Assembly (NCBI GenBank): GCA_033239525.1
Contig: BSYO01000025.1
Span: 13,860,001-13,924,000 of the forward strand
Length of the DNA stretch: 64,000 nt
Origin: Nepenthes gracilis
Lineage: Eukaryota > Streptophyta > Magnoliopsida > Caryophyllales > Nepenthaceae
Direction of reading: 5' to 3'
Within the stretch, counting starts at the first letter, position 1. Every line of letters starts with the position of its first letter. The notes under the pieces are model-generated. The model was not told the origin of the DNA. It did not search any database and worked only from the letters and a program-made list of their open reading frames with translations. This document shows, piece by piece, positions 35,390 to 48,700 of this stretch. Both the position numbers and the translations under genes were made by a program.

Positions 35390-36044
35390 CTCTAATTGTT
35401 GTACGGATAAGAAAATTTTAAGTTTTGTCCATTGGGCTTCAAATGGTGCTCAATCTCTGTACGTTTATAATCCAAATCATGCGCAGTTACAAAACAAGGT
35501 CAAAGGATTGGCCAGATTTATTTTTCGGTATATCCTCCGATACTCAAATCCGTATCTTCTTCAAATAAAAGAAATGATAGAGGATGTAAAAGCGTATGCT
35601 TTTGGTCCGAGAGCTTGTGCTCTTATAATGGCATCTTAGGATAAAAAAGAGAGCATGCTTTTAGCATTTTTGATGTGTTTATTTTCTCTATTTGAGAATG
35701 TATTAGATGTTTTTCCGATCGATCCTCTTTTCTTTGAATAGGTCGGGATTTTATAAAAGTTGGGTGACGGTTGAATCTTCTCGTTAACCGTTAAGCCAAC
35801 TGTCAGATAGATAAATTTTATCCCAATAATGGTTTTAACTAACATCCGGTGTCGTTAGGAGATAAGAGTGAGGAAACCGCATCGGGCATTAAATTGATCT
35901 CAACTTGATCATGAAATTGGACCACTTAAGGATCTCGGCCATATTTACTGAAATGGCCTGTGCAGACTTTTTGGACTGTTGAATCTTATCCTCTGGCTTG
36001 AAATCATTTTAAGCTGATTTCTTTGGGTCGTCGGACATAATACT
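35390..36044 (-). mobile_element. Older LTR-like segment, left part (interrupted)
   Basis: Mixed-composition sequence that reads continuously into 38611-38617 when the 2566-bp solo LTR is removed. Just beyond, TTACTAGCCCCCCATGTCA reads on the minus strand as a G-rich polypurine tract followed by a TG start, as at the 3' LTR of the element near 59995. It is therefore probably a 3' LTR in minus orientation; its far end is not defined. Confidence 0.4.
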
Positions 36045-36267
36045 TGTAATATATTGATTTTTAAATATCGTAATTACAGATAATTAAATTAATATAATTA
36101 AGATTGGCCTTAATACACGTAAAAAAATTAAGTTTCGGGACCGTGAGTTGGATCGACAAAGTTGGCCCGCCTGGTGCTAGAGGTGGTGCCACGGGCGCCC
36201 GAGCTAGTGGGCTAGCACCCGTTAGGCGCTGGATCCAGCCGCTCGAGCGCCAACTCGTGATTTAAGC

Positions 36268-36289
36268 AGCTGAGGATTTTTCCTCAGCT
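36268..36289 (+). other. Perfect 9-bp stem, T4 loop hairpin inside the LTR
   Basis: AGCTGAGGA, TTTT, TCCTCAGCT, followed by a T-run and a GA-rich region. It could act in the LTR transcript (a leader or 3' end structure); the function is inference. Confidence 0.7.
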
Positions 36290-36589
36290 ATTTTTTGAGC
36301 GATTCCGAGAGGAAAAGAGAGAGGGAGGAGGAGAAGAGAGAGAAGGGAGAATTCGAGGTTTTTGAGTTCAATTCCGAACTCGAGCTAGTTAAAGAAGTGG
36401 TAGATCGAGTCGAGGTAATTGTACCCACACTCTCCTCTTTTATTTTCTTACACTTTTGTTCTGTTTTTTTTAGATATTTTCGTTCCGACACCCGAATAAG
36501 TTTATATTTTGAATTGCTTATGACCTAAGTCTAAAAATATTTTAATGTCGTGTCTGATTTGTGAGATTTATCCAGAAACACTAACCAGC

Positions 36590-37005
36590 ATTCGAACCGA
36601 TTGCACCGGTTATTTTAGATTTTATGTATGATTTGACATTAGATAATCATTACTCATGACTTGAGCATGTAACTATATAAATTTCGTACTCAATTTTATA
36701 GTTTTGACCCGTTTTCGGACACGGAACCCTAACCCTGTGCCCCGGATGATTTTACTGATTAAATTAGAATTGATGCATAAATAGGCTTTAGAATATTATT
36801 ACTCGCATCATGAACATATTAATTTATCAATTGAATACTCAAATTGGTAATTTTGTGCTATTTTATACTCACCGAACCCTAACCCATACCCTTTTAGGTT
36901 TTACCCAAATTAACCGTAATTTATGCATGATTCGACTTTAAAAATACGTAATTCTTATTTTATGGAAGCGGGCAACTCGTATATTTGGTATTTATGTCCA
37001 CAGAT
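36590..37005. repeat. Three diverged tandem units of ~135-148 bp in the LTR
   Basis: Units start near 36594, 36726 and 36874 with (C/G)GAACC(CTAACCC), continue through TTTATGCATGATT-type blocks and end at CTCA(C/A) or GGACAC. Divergence is high. Confidence 0.45.
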
Positions 37006-38610
37006 TTATATATGTAAATTCTATGTATTTCGAAAATATTATCGGGTGCAATTAGGGATGTTTAGCTGTATTTATGTTAAATATGTTATCTTGTATATAC
37101 ACTGAAAATTATAATGCGTGCAAATATGAAGAAATTTGTCATCCAAAAACTGTAAAGATAAGTTTGGCTTATTATGGTAAGAATTTTCTACTTGTTCCAA
37201 GCTTTATGATGGTTTATGCACATACCATGAATATATTAAGTTAAAATGTTTCAAAAATCTTGTCATGAACCGTTTATGAAAGAATTATTGATTGAACGCC
37301 TTATAATTCTATTTGGCATAATATGAAATAGAATTTCTAATTCTCCCAAACTCCAAGCAAAATTATGCATGAAATTATGAATGCATAAGAACACAAACTT
37401 ACGAGAATCTCACGAGAAATGTAAAAATCTGTATCAAAATATATTTATGGAAAGGAATCTAACGATGGAGGGAATTCTGTGATTAATTGATGGACTTTTG
37501 AACTGTTATCCAAAATAAAGAATTGATTGATTGATTAAACCGTTCTTCAGTAGAGTGAGAACAAAAAATTTTATACTCAAGAGTAGAATTTTCTAAAAAA
37601 ATAAGAAACTAAGAACTTGGACTGATGATTGTTCAAAAGATAATATATTTTGACATACCATAAATATTACAATGAAAGTTTAAGGATTATCCTAGCCATA
37701 TTTTATAGCGTGTGATATTTCTTAGCATACCTTAGTATATTATAGTAAAGATTATTGTTTATTTTGAATTCGCTTGCGACTATTGACCCTGTCTATAGGA
37801 ATTGTATGTAGACAGCCCGCCTCTGGGTTTTAAGTAGTAGGAGATGATTTTTTATTGTGTTGAAACAAATACAATCTAGGCTACAACCGACTACTCCTTT
37901 GTCGATGAGGCCTACTAACCCCCGGCCCCCAAACAAAATAAGTTTTCGATATAAATTGATAACTAACAAAATAAAGGAAATAAACTAAAGAAAATTGAAA
38001 CAAATCATGGAAGCATTCTTTCTGAATTATGATTTATAGCCTCATATGCATCTCTGTCCTTCATTTATGCACTATTATATTTTGAACATGAAATTATGCA
38101 CGTTCTTGATATATATGTGTGTCTTGTTGAGGTTTTGGTTCACAATTACTATTTTTTTCTCTAGATAAGTAAGAATTGTACCCGATGAGGTAGGGTAGAA
38201 GATTTTAGTCAGCCAAGCATTAAAGATGTTGAAGCTGACCTTATGGACTTAGTTTTACAATCTTGAGCTTCTGATGAGATATTTTTGCATTCTGATGGAT
38301 TTTATGTATAGTTGTATGATGATAATGATATACTCGTAGTATAGTTTTTACTATATTGATGAATGTTTATACTTTAACGGATTGTTGTGGTTGGTTGGGT
38401 ACCTAGTAGTATCTAATTTGAACCAACGTAATACTAGAGTTTTGACATTGGTGCTACGTGAAAATTTTGTAGCTTTAAATCCTGTGTTGGTGATGTTATT
38501 GCTATTTTATATATGCTGTAAATGATATTCACAGGTTTTTATATTTGGCTGACATCAGTATTACAGTCAAAATTCTACCGAATTTTCGGTTAAAAATACG
38601 GTATGTTACA

Positions 38611-38960
38611 ATACTCATTACTAGCCCCCCATGTCAGGAGACTCAAAATTCAGCCTTCTAGTGTGAAATCCAAAAGTATCTTTTGTATGAGATCAAAATC
38701 TTATATGACGAGTTTTATTAGCTCATCGAACAAAAACTTTCAATCCGAAGGCTTTCACTGGACAAGGACAATTAACCCGACGGGCTCTGCCCTTATCGTC
38801 AATCATCGCATGAAATGCGTATCTTTTCAAATACTGAATGGCTTATTGAAAACGCGCAAACTATTATTACTGATATCGGAGAATTTGACATCTGGCAGAG
38901 CAAATTGGCAGTCGACACATATCAATGTCATGATGAGGCGTGTCTTTTGAATTATGTGAA
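38611..38960. mobile_element. Internal remnant of the older LTR element
   Basis: Carries the C-rich tract AGCCCCCCATGTCAGG (38625-38640), similar to AGCCCCCCATGTCAAATGG near 60000, next to the interrupted LTR. The remaining 300 bases have mixed composition and short frames only. Confidence 0.4.
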
Positions 38961-41900
38961 TATAATTTTTTAATAAAAATACTTTAAAATAGAAAATGTC
39001 TATGGATCGATACAAATCGACCATGTTTAAATAAGGATGAATATAATTATAGATTTAACACAATATATCGTGCTGTTTTTGGCCCAACCCAAATTTACAA
39101 TCATAAAATTTTTATCTAAATCTGATCCATATCCGACTTAAAGCCGTTTTTGATCAAGTCTAACTCTACCCAATCTTTAAGGAAGAAATCAATGATCCCA
39201 AGTTAATTTATTCCATTCAGAGAGCATCTTTTTTTTTTTTATCAAATGATTCATAACAGATCAAATCGACCCTTACTCCATTCGACACATTGTTCTACTA
39301 TCAAGACTATCTCATAACATCTACCTACACAAGTTCAATAAGAAGATAGAGAGGATCCAACTTAAGTACTAAATTTTGATTATTCAGAAAATTAGATCTA
39401 TTATGTTAAAGATAAATTGTATTAAGAATTTTTTATTCATTTTTATCAAATTTATGTAAATGGGAGGAAGGTGTTTAAAGGGAAAGGGGAGAAGAGTTGT
39501 ATAACATTGAGGCTTAAATTTGAAGAGTTAGATTAAAAAAATTTAATGTTTAAAATTAAATATTGAAACATATTATTTAAAGAGTTATTTTATTAATTTT
39601 TTAATATTAAATTTAATATTTAATAAATATTAATATAGTAAAAAATTAAAAATATAACTATATTTAATATTTTTTTATTTTTAAATCATGATCATTAAAT
39701 TTTATTTGAATAATTTTCTAAACAAATAAGATTTTTTTTTTCTTTAAAAAAAAATATTTTCCATGGGGATTTTGTTTTCTGCCTACCTCTTATATATAGC
39801 TTTAGGTACACCATAAAGGGAATATAGAAACATATAGGAATTCCTCCAATGCATTTTGGGCCGTTGGATTCAATATTTAACGATTAAGATTTAAGATTTA
39901 ACAACTTTAAAAAAATATGATGACAGTTTTATTTTTAATTTTTTTAATAATATAAATATTTTAATATTTTAATATTTTAAAATATATATTTTTGACCTTA
40001 ATTTTATAAAATAAATTTAACATAAAATTCTCAACTTAGAATTAAATTATAAAAATAAGAAGGTAAATAAAAAATTCAATTAAGTCAATAATATATTTCC
40101 AGTTTGATTATTAATTTATTTATGTTTAATTTTTATCTAATTAAAATTTTTTAAAAAATAAAATTTATTGACCTGTTGATAGCCCAGTGGTATTGGGCGA
40201 AAAATAGGGTAGCCCTTCCCCACATCTGATCAAATCAGACTGCTATGGAATCAAAATTTTTTAAAATATTATCGAGTTATATAAATATTATAAATTAAAA
40301 AATTAGATATAATTATTTTTTTAGATCAGGCATTAACACCAATAAATATAAGTTGTTTTACCAATTCAGATTATAAATTTTATATAATATAGTTTTATTT
40401 TAAGATTAATATATAAGTTAAAAAAATTTCTCAATAAATTATATATTTATATAATTAAAATTTTTTATTTAATATTTTAACCTAAATAGTATATTTTTAA
40501 AATTTTTATATTTTAAGTACTGATGGGTATAGTTATTACCGATCCAAAAAGAATATTTGTAAAAAATTTGGCCCATAATCAAATAAAGTCTAATAAGCTC
40601 ATATAACCTAAAGTGGGTAGATGAGTCAGTCGGTTTTATTCGGACAGTTCACTTCCAACACGATAACGGTACCAACTCTAATCGATCGGAATAGATAATT
40701 TCCTTCTTTTATCTGGACAGCTTAACGTACTCAGCTACTAGTTTAGAACCGTTAGTCGAATGACTTTCTCTTAGCCATCTAGACGGTTTTATAAGCAGTT
40801 CGTAGAGAAATTAATTGCCTCTTAATTCTATAAATATCTTTCCTTTGTAACAGGAAAGGGGACAATAGACAACTAAAAGTCCAAAAAAAATAATAAGGGA
40901 TAATTCTAAGACGTTTCAAATGCATTTTTTCTCTTTTATTAAGATATTTTTTATTAACCGAATTTCACAAAATTATTTTACAAATATTCTTACTTTACAT
41001 CATCTTTTTTCTTTTAATAAAAAAATATTATTAATTTAAATATTTAAGGATAAATTAAAAAGTAAGTCTCATAAATTTTTGGACTTTGAATTTGAAACCT
41101 ACGAACAATGAACTCTCTTCTAATCGTTCAAACCAGACAAACCGTTTTTTAACTCCCTAACCCGTATAACAATTCAGATTCGATGACGCATCAAGTACTT
41201 TTTAATAAATATTTTAATCTAAGTAATATATTTTTTAAAATATTTATATTGTTAGGTATTTTTTATAACAATAATATTTCTTTACTAAAAATATATATAT
41301 ATAAAAAAATACTAATATTTTAATTATAGATAGATATAATTAAAATTTTTAATCTAAATGATCAGATAAAATCTAAACTTTGTAATTATAAATTTTTATA
41401 TAAACTCGATCAAATTCAATCAAAATTTAATTTTGATTAAGTCTACTATTTTCATCTAAAAAACCTCTTCAAACCATATTAGTTGACACCTTCTTATAGA
41501 ACTACAAATCACAAGTGGCTAGTCCAAGCCCTAATTGAAATAAGAATAATAAAATTTATTATAATTTTTTTTAAAAAATAAACTTTCTTATCTGAAAATA
41601 ATTAATATTATTTTAAAATTAATAGAATAGAGATTTAGATTTAGATTTATATTTAAATATATTATTTAAATATTAATTTTTTATAATATAATCTTACTCA
41701 TTAAAAATATCAAATTGTGGAATTTCACATTTTGTAAATATAAAGATTCCAATACATATTTTTTATTATATATATTTTTTTTCATACATACCAATAAAAG
41801 ATCTTTTAAAAAAACAACATACATACTAATGACTTTAAACTGTCATAAATTTTTATTGGCCAATAGACAATGTTAGCCAGAAACAACCTACTCAAGAAGA

Positions 41901-42780
41901 TGGTGTCCTTTTGAAGGATGACATTTAAAAAATACCCTTCAGATATCTTTAACAGATGTCTCAAGTGATGTGACATCATATCTATTAATTTATACTATAA
42001 AATTTACACAAAAATAGATCAATGAAAAAAATTTTTAATAAAATTAATGGTTAAAAAAATATTTTTTATTATAATTAAAAAACCGACAAATTAAGTTTAT
42101 CATCTGAGATAGCAACAATATACATGTTTGTGAACTTCCAACAATCAGCAACTTTTATCCGTTGAGAAACGACCGTCCTCGAGACATCTCACCACATAAA
42201 AATAGATAAATAGATAAAATATCATATTATTTAAAAATATTCCAAAAATATCGATTTGCTTTCCCCCGAATACTTCTCTCCTTCAGGGCCAAATTTGGGA
42301 TTTTGACCCGAATCTTCTTTCTTTCCTTCGACCCAACACCGACACCTTCATCTGAAGGCAAATTTTCTGTTGCCTACAGCAGTAGTAGTTCAAAGAGAGC
42401 CAAAAACCATAACAGACACCAAAACGACTAATTTTTCTTTGTGATAGGCCAAAAATGACTAACTTCACGCTCTACATTTTGCAATAGAGTCATCAAATTG
42501 GTGTAGCATTAAGAGAGCCAATATCCATAACAGACAGCAAAACGACTGTTTTTCCCTTCTGATGAACCAAAGCGACTAACTTCATGCTCTACTTTTTACA
42601 ATAAAGTCATCAAATTGGTGTAGCATTAACATATTTATATGCTCTCTTTTTCCAAATTATTCAAGAACAAGTAGCAAATTCCCCTCTAAACCATACAGTA
42701 AAGATAAGATACCCAAAACCAAATATTCACATCTCTTGTAAGATTATCCTTTTTTTCTAAATTTTAAATGGGGGTTCAAA
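38961..42780. other. Intergenic, AT-rich
   Basis: No gene. Includes an AT-rich repeat copy (39530-39725). At 42430-42625 are two imperfect copies of a ~120-bp segment (TAACTTCA(C/T)GCTCTAC and TCATCAAATTGGTGTAGCATTAA), directly downstream of the kinase stop codon. Confidence 0.5.
39530..39725. repeat. AT-rich MITE-like family, copy A
   Basis: Shares a long identical core (39646-39690, including ATATAACTATATTTAATATT) and similar flanks with 51835-52045. No coding content. Confidence 0.5.
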
Positions 42781-42792
42781 AATTTTACCGGA

Positions 42793-45700
42793 TCATTGTA
42801 AGTTCCTCGACCTCTTAGCAGCAAAGAGTTGGCGAATGAAAGAAAACTTTCCTCGGGCAGGCACAGAGAACTTTGCAATTGTGCCATTACTAGTTGTGGC
42901 GGCAGATTCGGGCAGTGGTGGCGGTGATGGTGCAACCGTGAAGAGAATTTCATTCAGCAAGCGGACAATCTGGCTGAAGGAGGGTCGGAGGTTTGGGTCC
43001 TCAACCCAGCATGACTGTATGATGAATGCGAGCTCGGGTGATATGTCATCTGGAATGGGAGGCCTCTCTTGCTGCAGTTTCATGAGACGGCACCGATTTG
43101 AGAATCATACAATACAAAGATGATAACCCATAAAAACGTAGCCAGGCTTAATGAGAGTTTGGGGGCTGCACCTTAGTTCCGAGGCTGTTGGATATAAATC
43201 TAACAGTTCATATGTTCTATTAAAAAAAAAAAAAAGCTTTAATGGGAATTGGAAAAAAAAAAAAGAGGAGGGGGAAGGGAGAGAAAAGAGACATGAGCCA
43301 TTGGATTTACATCCAATGGACTCCGGAACAAGGTGAAGGGGCTTTGCCTTTGGGTCAGGACCACCCCCCTTCTCCTTAATGAATCCAATTACTCAATTGT
43401 ATTGGCAAAAAAACTCAAACCTGATACAACCTGATTCAAATTGACTAGGATTTACTCATTTTGATTGAGTTTGGATTTCAATAAAATGCAAAACTTATAA
43501 TTCAGTTTGTACATATAATAAGAAATAGAACTTATATATATATATATGACACATACTTGGTGAAGCATGATGTTTGGAGAGATGCCGAGATTTCAATTGC
43601 AACATAAATTCAAGGTACACAATCATTGTGTTTTTCTAGAAGGTTGAAAGTATTCCGTTAAAGTATTTTTATGAGTTAAATTATGTTTAATGTATTGCAG
43701 ATTTGAATATTAATGGATAAATTATATTGTTTATTTAATTAACAAAAGGCTATACTAATGCTATTAAATTTTAAATATTTCTTTAAGATGAAAAAAAGAA
43801 AATAATTTGGGGTCTACATTTACGTATAACACAAATTATCCGGTTCTTACCTGACCCAAAGTATTGGGTTCGGTTTAAATTTGGCTCCCCTAACACAAAC
43901 CCGACCCATTGCCATCCTTCCCAGTGAGTAGTAGGGTTACCTTGAGAAACTCAAATCCGATTCATTTGATAGTGCTAAGACCTTATATTTATTCCTATTC
44001 CCTAATTTTCATATCCAACTCCTCCTTGGAGATGAAAAATGGAAGAATGTAAGAGCTTAATTTGCAAATTTGAGCATATAGTAATTAGCAATGTAACTTG
44101 CACTAAATGCACAAAATGAGAATGGAAATTCAGGAAGGGAATCATATTCTAGCCAAAGAACATAGCCATCCAGTCCCATCAGCATCAAATTGATCTGCAA
44201 TACACAAATACTCTCCTAATGCTAAAGTGTTGGTATCCGACACACGACACGATCAAACGCGTTATAATTTTTTTATTCTAACCTTGACATGCTCTGACGC
44301 ATTTTGGATACAATGAGTAATTTTATAATTTCTTTAAAAAAAAGGTTCATAATATAAATTTGAGAGAATTTGGGCCTTTTTAATATGTTATGGCATAATT
44401 CCTTTATATAGAGTAATATGAATTTATAAACTACTTATTCTGAAATTTTTATCGTGATGAAAAAACAAAAAATATGTATTTTTATTGTTAATCTAGTATA
44501 AAATAATATTCATCTATTCTGCTTTCATATTTAAAAATAAATTATGAATTTTAATTAACGTATCCCAATCATATTATATTCTCATTTTTATAAAAATAAA
44601 ATATTGGCTGATCAGTCATGTCGGTGTTCTATGTCGATGTCTATACTTCTTCGAAAATGACTTGTCATTCCCATTCATTTCCCCCTAATCCTACCAAAGA
44701 AAAGCAACCGTTTTGGAAACATTAACAAACTACTCCTCACAGCAGAAACAAAGTAGATTCAAAGACCACATATTCACAAAATCTCACTAACTAGCATGAC
44801 TTCTCTATCTATTATCAATATAATAGGCAGCCTTGCAAAGGCGTAAAGTTATCGACGTATAACTTGATGGTCACAGATTCAAATCATCGAAATGGTCACT
44901 TGCATAACACCAGAGAAGTCTGTATACAATAGACCCAAAGTGGTCAAATCCGTCCCTAAACCTTACGCATAGTAGGAGTTTTATACATAGGGCTATACTT
45001 TTATAAGAGCATCAAAATGTACAGAAAACACAAAAAAGGGGTTAAAACTCACCTTGAAAGCAGCAGCATATGCAGCTTGCAAATTAGACATTTTGTCAAA
45101 CGGCATGCGATTGGTCAACAATTCCCAGAGAACAATTCCAAAACTATACACATCAACTTTGTTATTGTAATGCTTTTTCTCCCCTTGTCGTAATGTGACA
45201 GTACTGTACAACTGCAAAGACAAAGTTGCTATACAGTAATACATGTTCATATTATGTAAACACACACATCAAGGGATAATTCAAATGAATTTCAATACCG
45301 AATCAAAGTGCAAAGCTGTTTTAACACAAGCTTTGTAACATGAAATGAAGTATTGGCCAATTATATCAATATATATGGGTCGATATTTATAATATCAGCT
45401 AATATACTTAATATTTTTCATATATCGACCATTTGAAAATAACAATTATGCCCAATATAGAGGAGTAAAAGGGCAGTGTGAATCAAAGGCTGAATCTGCA
45501 GTCTCAACAGAATGATTTATTAACCAGTTCTTGGATAAATCTGTCATCAATTTATTGCAATAGATCGGTTGATACAACCCTGTTAATTTAAGTTTTTTAG
45601 AAATTTTTTTTTCGATATTCGATATCGATACGTATTGTCCAATATTGATGTTACTATAATTGATACCAATACTAATTTTTTCTCCCTTCCTCTAGACATA

Positions 45701-48700
45701 GTGGTGATATTCTCATCATTGAATTAAAAAACAAAAAAACAACCTCAGGAGCCATCCAACGGTAAGTCCCAGTTTCAGCAGTCATCATCTCTGTTACAGA
45801 TTCTTCTCTTGCAAGACCGAAATCTGCAAGCTTCACAGACTTATGATTGGCCGTAAGCAACAAATTGTCTGCATGATCAAGTTTTCATTCATATCCCGTG
45901 TTAGCAAGAAGCGATCAAATGCACACGGTAATGGAATGCAAACATGACCAAGATGATTATATACTTACATAGAAAAATAAACAGAAAGACTACACCAGAT
46001 GAACAGAGAAGATAAATAACAACAATAACTCTTTCCATCTCGAAGATATCAAACAAATGCCATATGGGATGAAATGTTCCTTATTATCTCCTTTAGTTAT
46101 TCTCATTGAAATATAGCATGAGGAATCATAGTAGTAGAAAACAATCAAGTGATCCAAATATGCCCCAAACAGACTATTATTACCCTTTACTCCCGTTATC
46201 AAGAATGTCAAACAAATAAAAGCCTTAATCACAAAATGTCACAGACCATTAATGCTGATGGGCTGTTAACATCAATTTTCTCTTTTGAAACCCGAGTCCA
46301 GATAATAATATATTATCCGTTTTAGGCCGTAGGTATAGGCCTACACCTACACAATTTTGTTGTTCCATAGCTTTCTCAAAACAAAGTCTGCAAAGCCTTA
46401 TTATAAAACACATCCCCCCTTTTTCCTCAAAAAACGTGAGGTTCCAAACACCAAGTCCTATACTCCACCCCGTTTAAAGAACAACATCCACATCACATGC
46501 CAAAGCTCAAGACTTACCTGACTCATATCTACAAATATTCAACTGGGATTATTTATGATACCGTTATGTAGTGACCTGAATCCAAGTAATAACATATTTT
46601 CTACTTTGAGCCACGAGTATGAGATTGCACCCACACGTTTCGTTCTTCCCAGGCTTTCCTAGGAAAAGATATGTTATAATAGAAATATCTAAACTTTCCT
46701 ATAAGATACATCCCCCTGTCATTCCCTAAACAATATGGGATCCCAAACACCAACTCCAATAAGTATTGTTTGCCAATATAGAAGACGTAACGAAATTATA
46801 AAGAAGTCAGTAGTGCATTCTGCATTCGGTTCAGAATAAGCAAAAGAAAAACCAAGGCTTTTAATACGCTTCCCTGATAATCTGCTTGAGAGGCTACACC
46901 AAAGATGAAAACAAACAAAATTGGACACCCAATTAATTCAATTGATCTGTTAGCATGAATTGATCACAGCTCAAAATAGCCATTTAATACCAGGCTTTAG
47001 ATCTCGGTGTATAATTCCATTGGCATGTAGACAGTCCATGGCTTGAGCAATGTCAAGGGCATAACCAATTGCCACATGAAGTTCCAGCTGCTTTGGACGA
47101 AGATTAACTAAGTATCTCCGCAAAGACATCCCTGGCAATAATTCTGTAACTATGACCATTAAAGGATCTTTACAAGCTCCGATAAACTGCAAAAAAAAAA
47201 AAAAAAAAGAAGAAGAAGAAGGAATGCAATCTTCTCAGTGTTTTAACATCCTACTTGAAAGGGTAATGCAATAAGAACAACAAATAGAGATGCCTGCTGT
47301 TCTGTCTTTGGGGAGATCAGACATAAGAATAGCCTTTCTACACATGAAGAAAAAAGGGGATAGGAAAGAAGAAAATCATTACCTTTACAAGGTTCTCATG
47401 TTTTACTCTAGACATCATGTTAACTTCTCGGATAAAACGGCTTTCAAGAGCAATTCTTTCTTCAGGAGTACTCCCACAATGAAGAACTTTGATTGCAACG
47501 ATTCTGTCACCATACCTGCTTATGTGCAGCCAAGACAAATATTTTCATGGTAACAGCCCATCGCAGAGGCAAGTTAACATGGCTTAGTATAGCACAGAAC
47601 AAGCATGGAGTTTGGAACCATGATTAGAAACAAAAGAACTAAAATACTATTTAAGCTCCTAGGTGAACCTAATGAACAGGATTAGAAATTAAACGGATGA
47701 ATGGTGGAAATTATATCAAGTAATTCATATGGCTATTTGATCTCCACCGTTCATCCATTAAGTTTGCAGAAGACTTAAATATGAAAAAACCTTAACAGCT
47801 CTCACCCAAACCACCTCGAAGTTGATTGAAGAGTGCTCAATAGAGGATAAACAAGAGACAAGCCCGAGCCCATTCTTGAGCTCATTTATCTAATTAACCA
47901 AGCTTGGGCAAGGTAGTGCTCAGCTCATTGTTTTAAACCACTGTGTCACTGTGTCTGGCGTACAGTCAGCAACATAAGGACAGCTGTGGTGTCACGGCTT
48001 TATCATAATGGCCACGGTGCATGTTACATTCCATATTTAAGCCCATGACTCAGCTTCACTTGGCTTACTGTTTTGTGACAAACCTAGCGACCCAAGTTTA
48101 CCTATAGATCACTAAGTACCAATGGCAAACTTGTTCCAGGTTGATTTCTGAACTTTAGAGGCAAAGCTCAACTCCAAATTTCACCTCAACTGACACTGTA
48201 CAGCCAAGCATTTGTCTTCAATTCTCAATGAACTGAAGATTCACTATACATTTGTTCTTTCTAACATGATTAATTAACCCATAGATAAACTTTCTTCGAC
48301 CAGCTATTGCAATCCAACAGTTTAAGAACAAACTCAAGGAAAATATACATGGCATTTACACATGATCGTGATTGATAGTCCTTAAGAACAAACATGATAT
48401 ATAATACTATCTAAATCTAAAAAAATTATGTGCACATACCCATTCATCAATCAAATCATACAAATGGAAGTTCAACAGAAACAATAAGACATCACTCACC
48501 TTCCTTCATAGACTTTGCCATGAGCTCCTTCCCCAATTTTCGACCCAATAAACAACATTTTAGGGTCCACAAGCAGACTTTCATCAATTGATAAGTCCGA
48601 TGATGATGCAATTAAACCATTCTGGCTGGATGAATTCTGGCCAATGACAGATCCTTCATATTCCCCCTCTTCTCTTCCTTTGTTCTTCACGGTGCAACTC

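Larger units (their letters stand above)
36045..38610. mobile_element. Solo LTR, 2566 bp, with 5-bp target-site duplication
   Basis: Begins TGTAATATA and ends GTATGTTACA, so the ends are near-inverted with TG...CA. ATACT lies immediately on both sides (36040-36044 and 38611-38615). Length and the GTTACA end fit Tekay/Del-type chromovirus LTRs. Inside are a GC-rich hairpin block (36140-36290), a purine-rich stretch (36303-36350) and diverged tandem units (36590-37005). No internal coding domain, so it is a solo LTR nested in an older element. Confidence 0.85.
43072..45052 (-). other. Kinase intron 5 (2 kb): contents
   Basis: Holds an Au-type SINE (44828-44997), a GACAC-rich dispersed repeat (44223-44655), a TA tract (43533-43547) and A-runs (43221-43264). 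No exon is missing, as AFK joins QERPP in frame. Confidence 0.55.

Noticed and set aside
35352..35639. 95-codon frame as a possible small gene
   Set aside because: Falls in LTR-like sequence split by the 36045 solo LTR; no family match.
40165..40255. tRNA-like or SINE-like sequence (AGCCCAGTGGTATTGGGCG)
   Set aside because: No B box or cloverleaf pairing found, and no flanking duplication.
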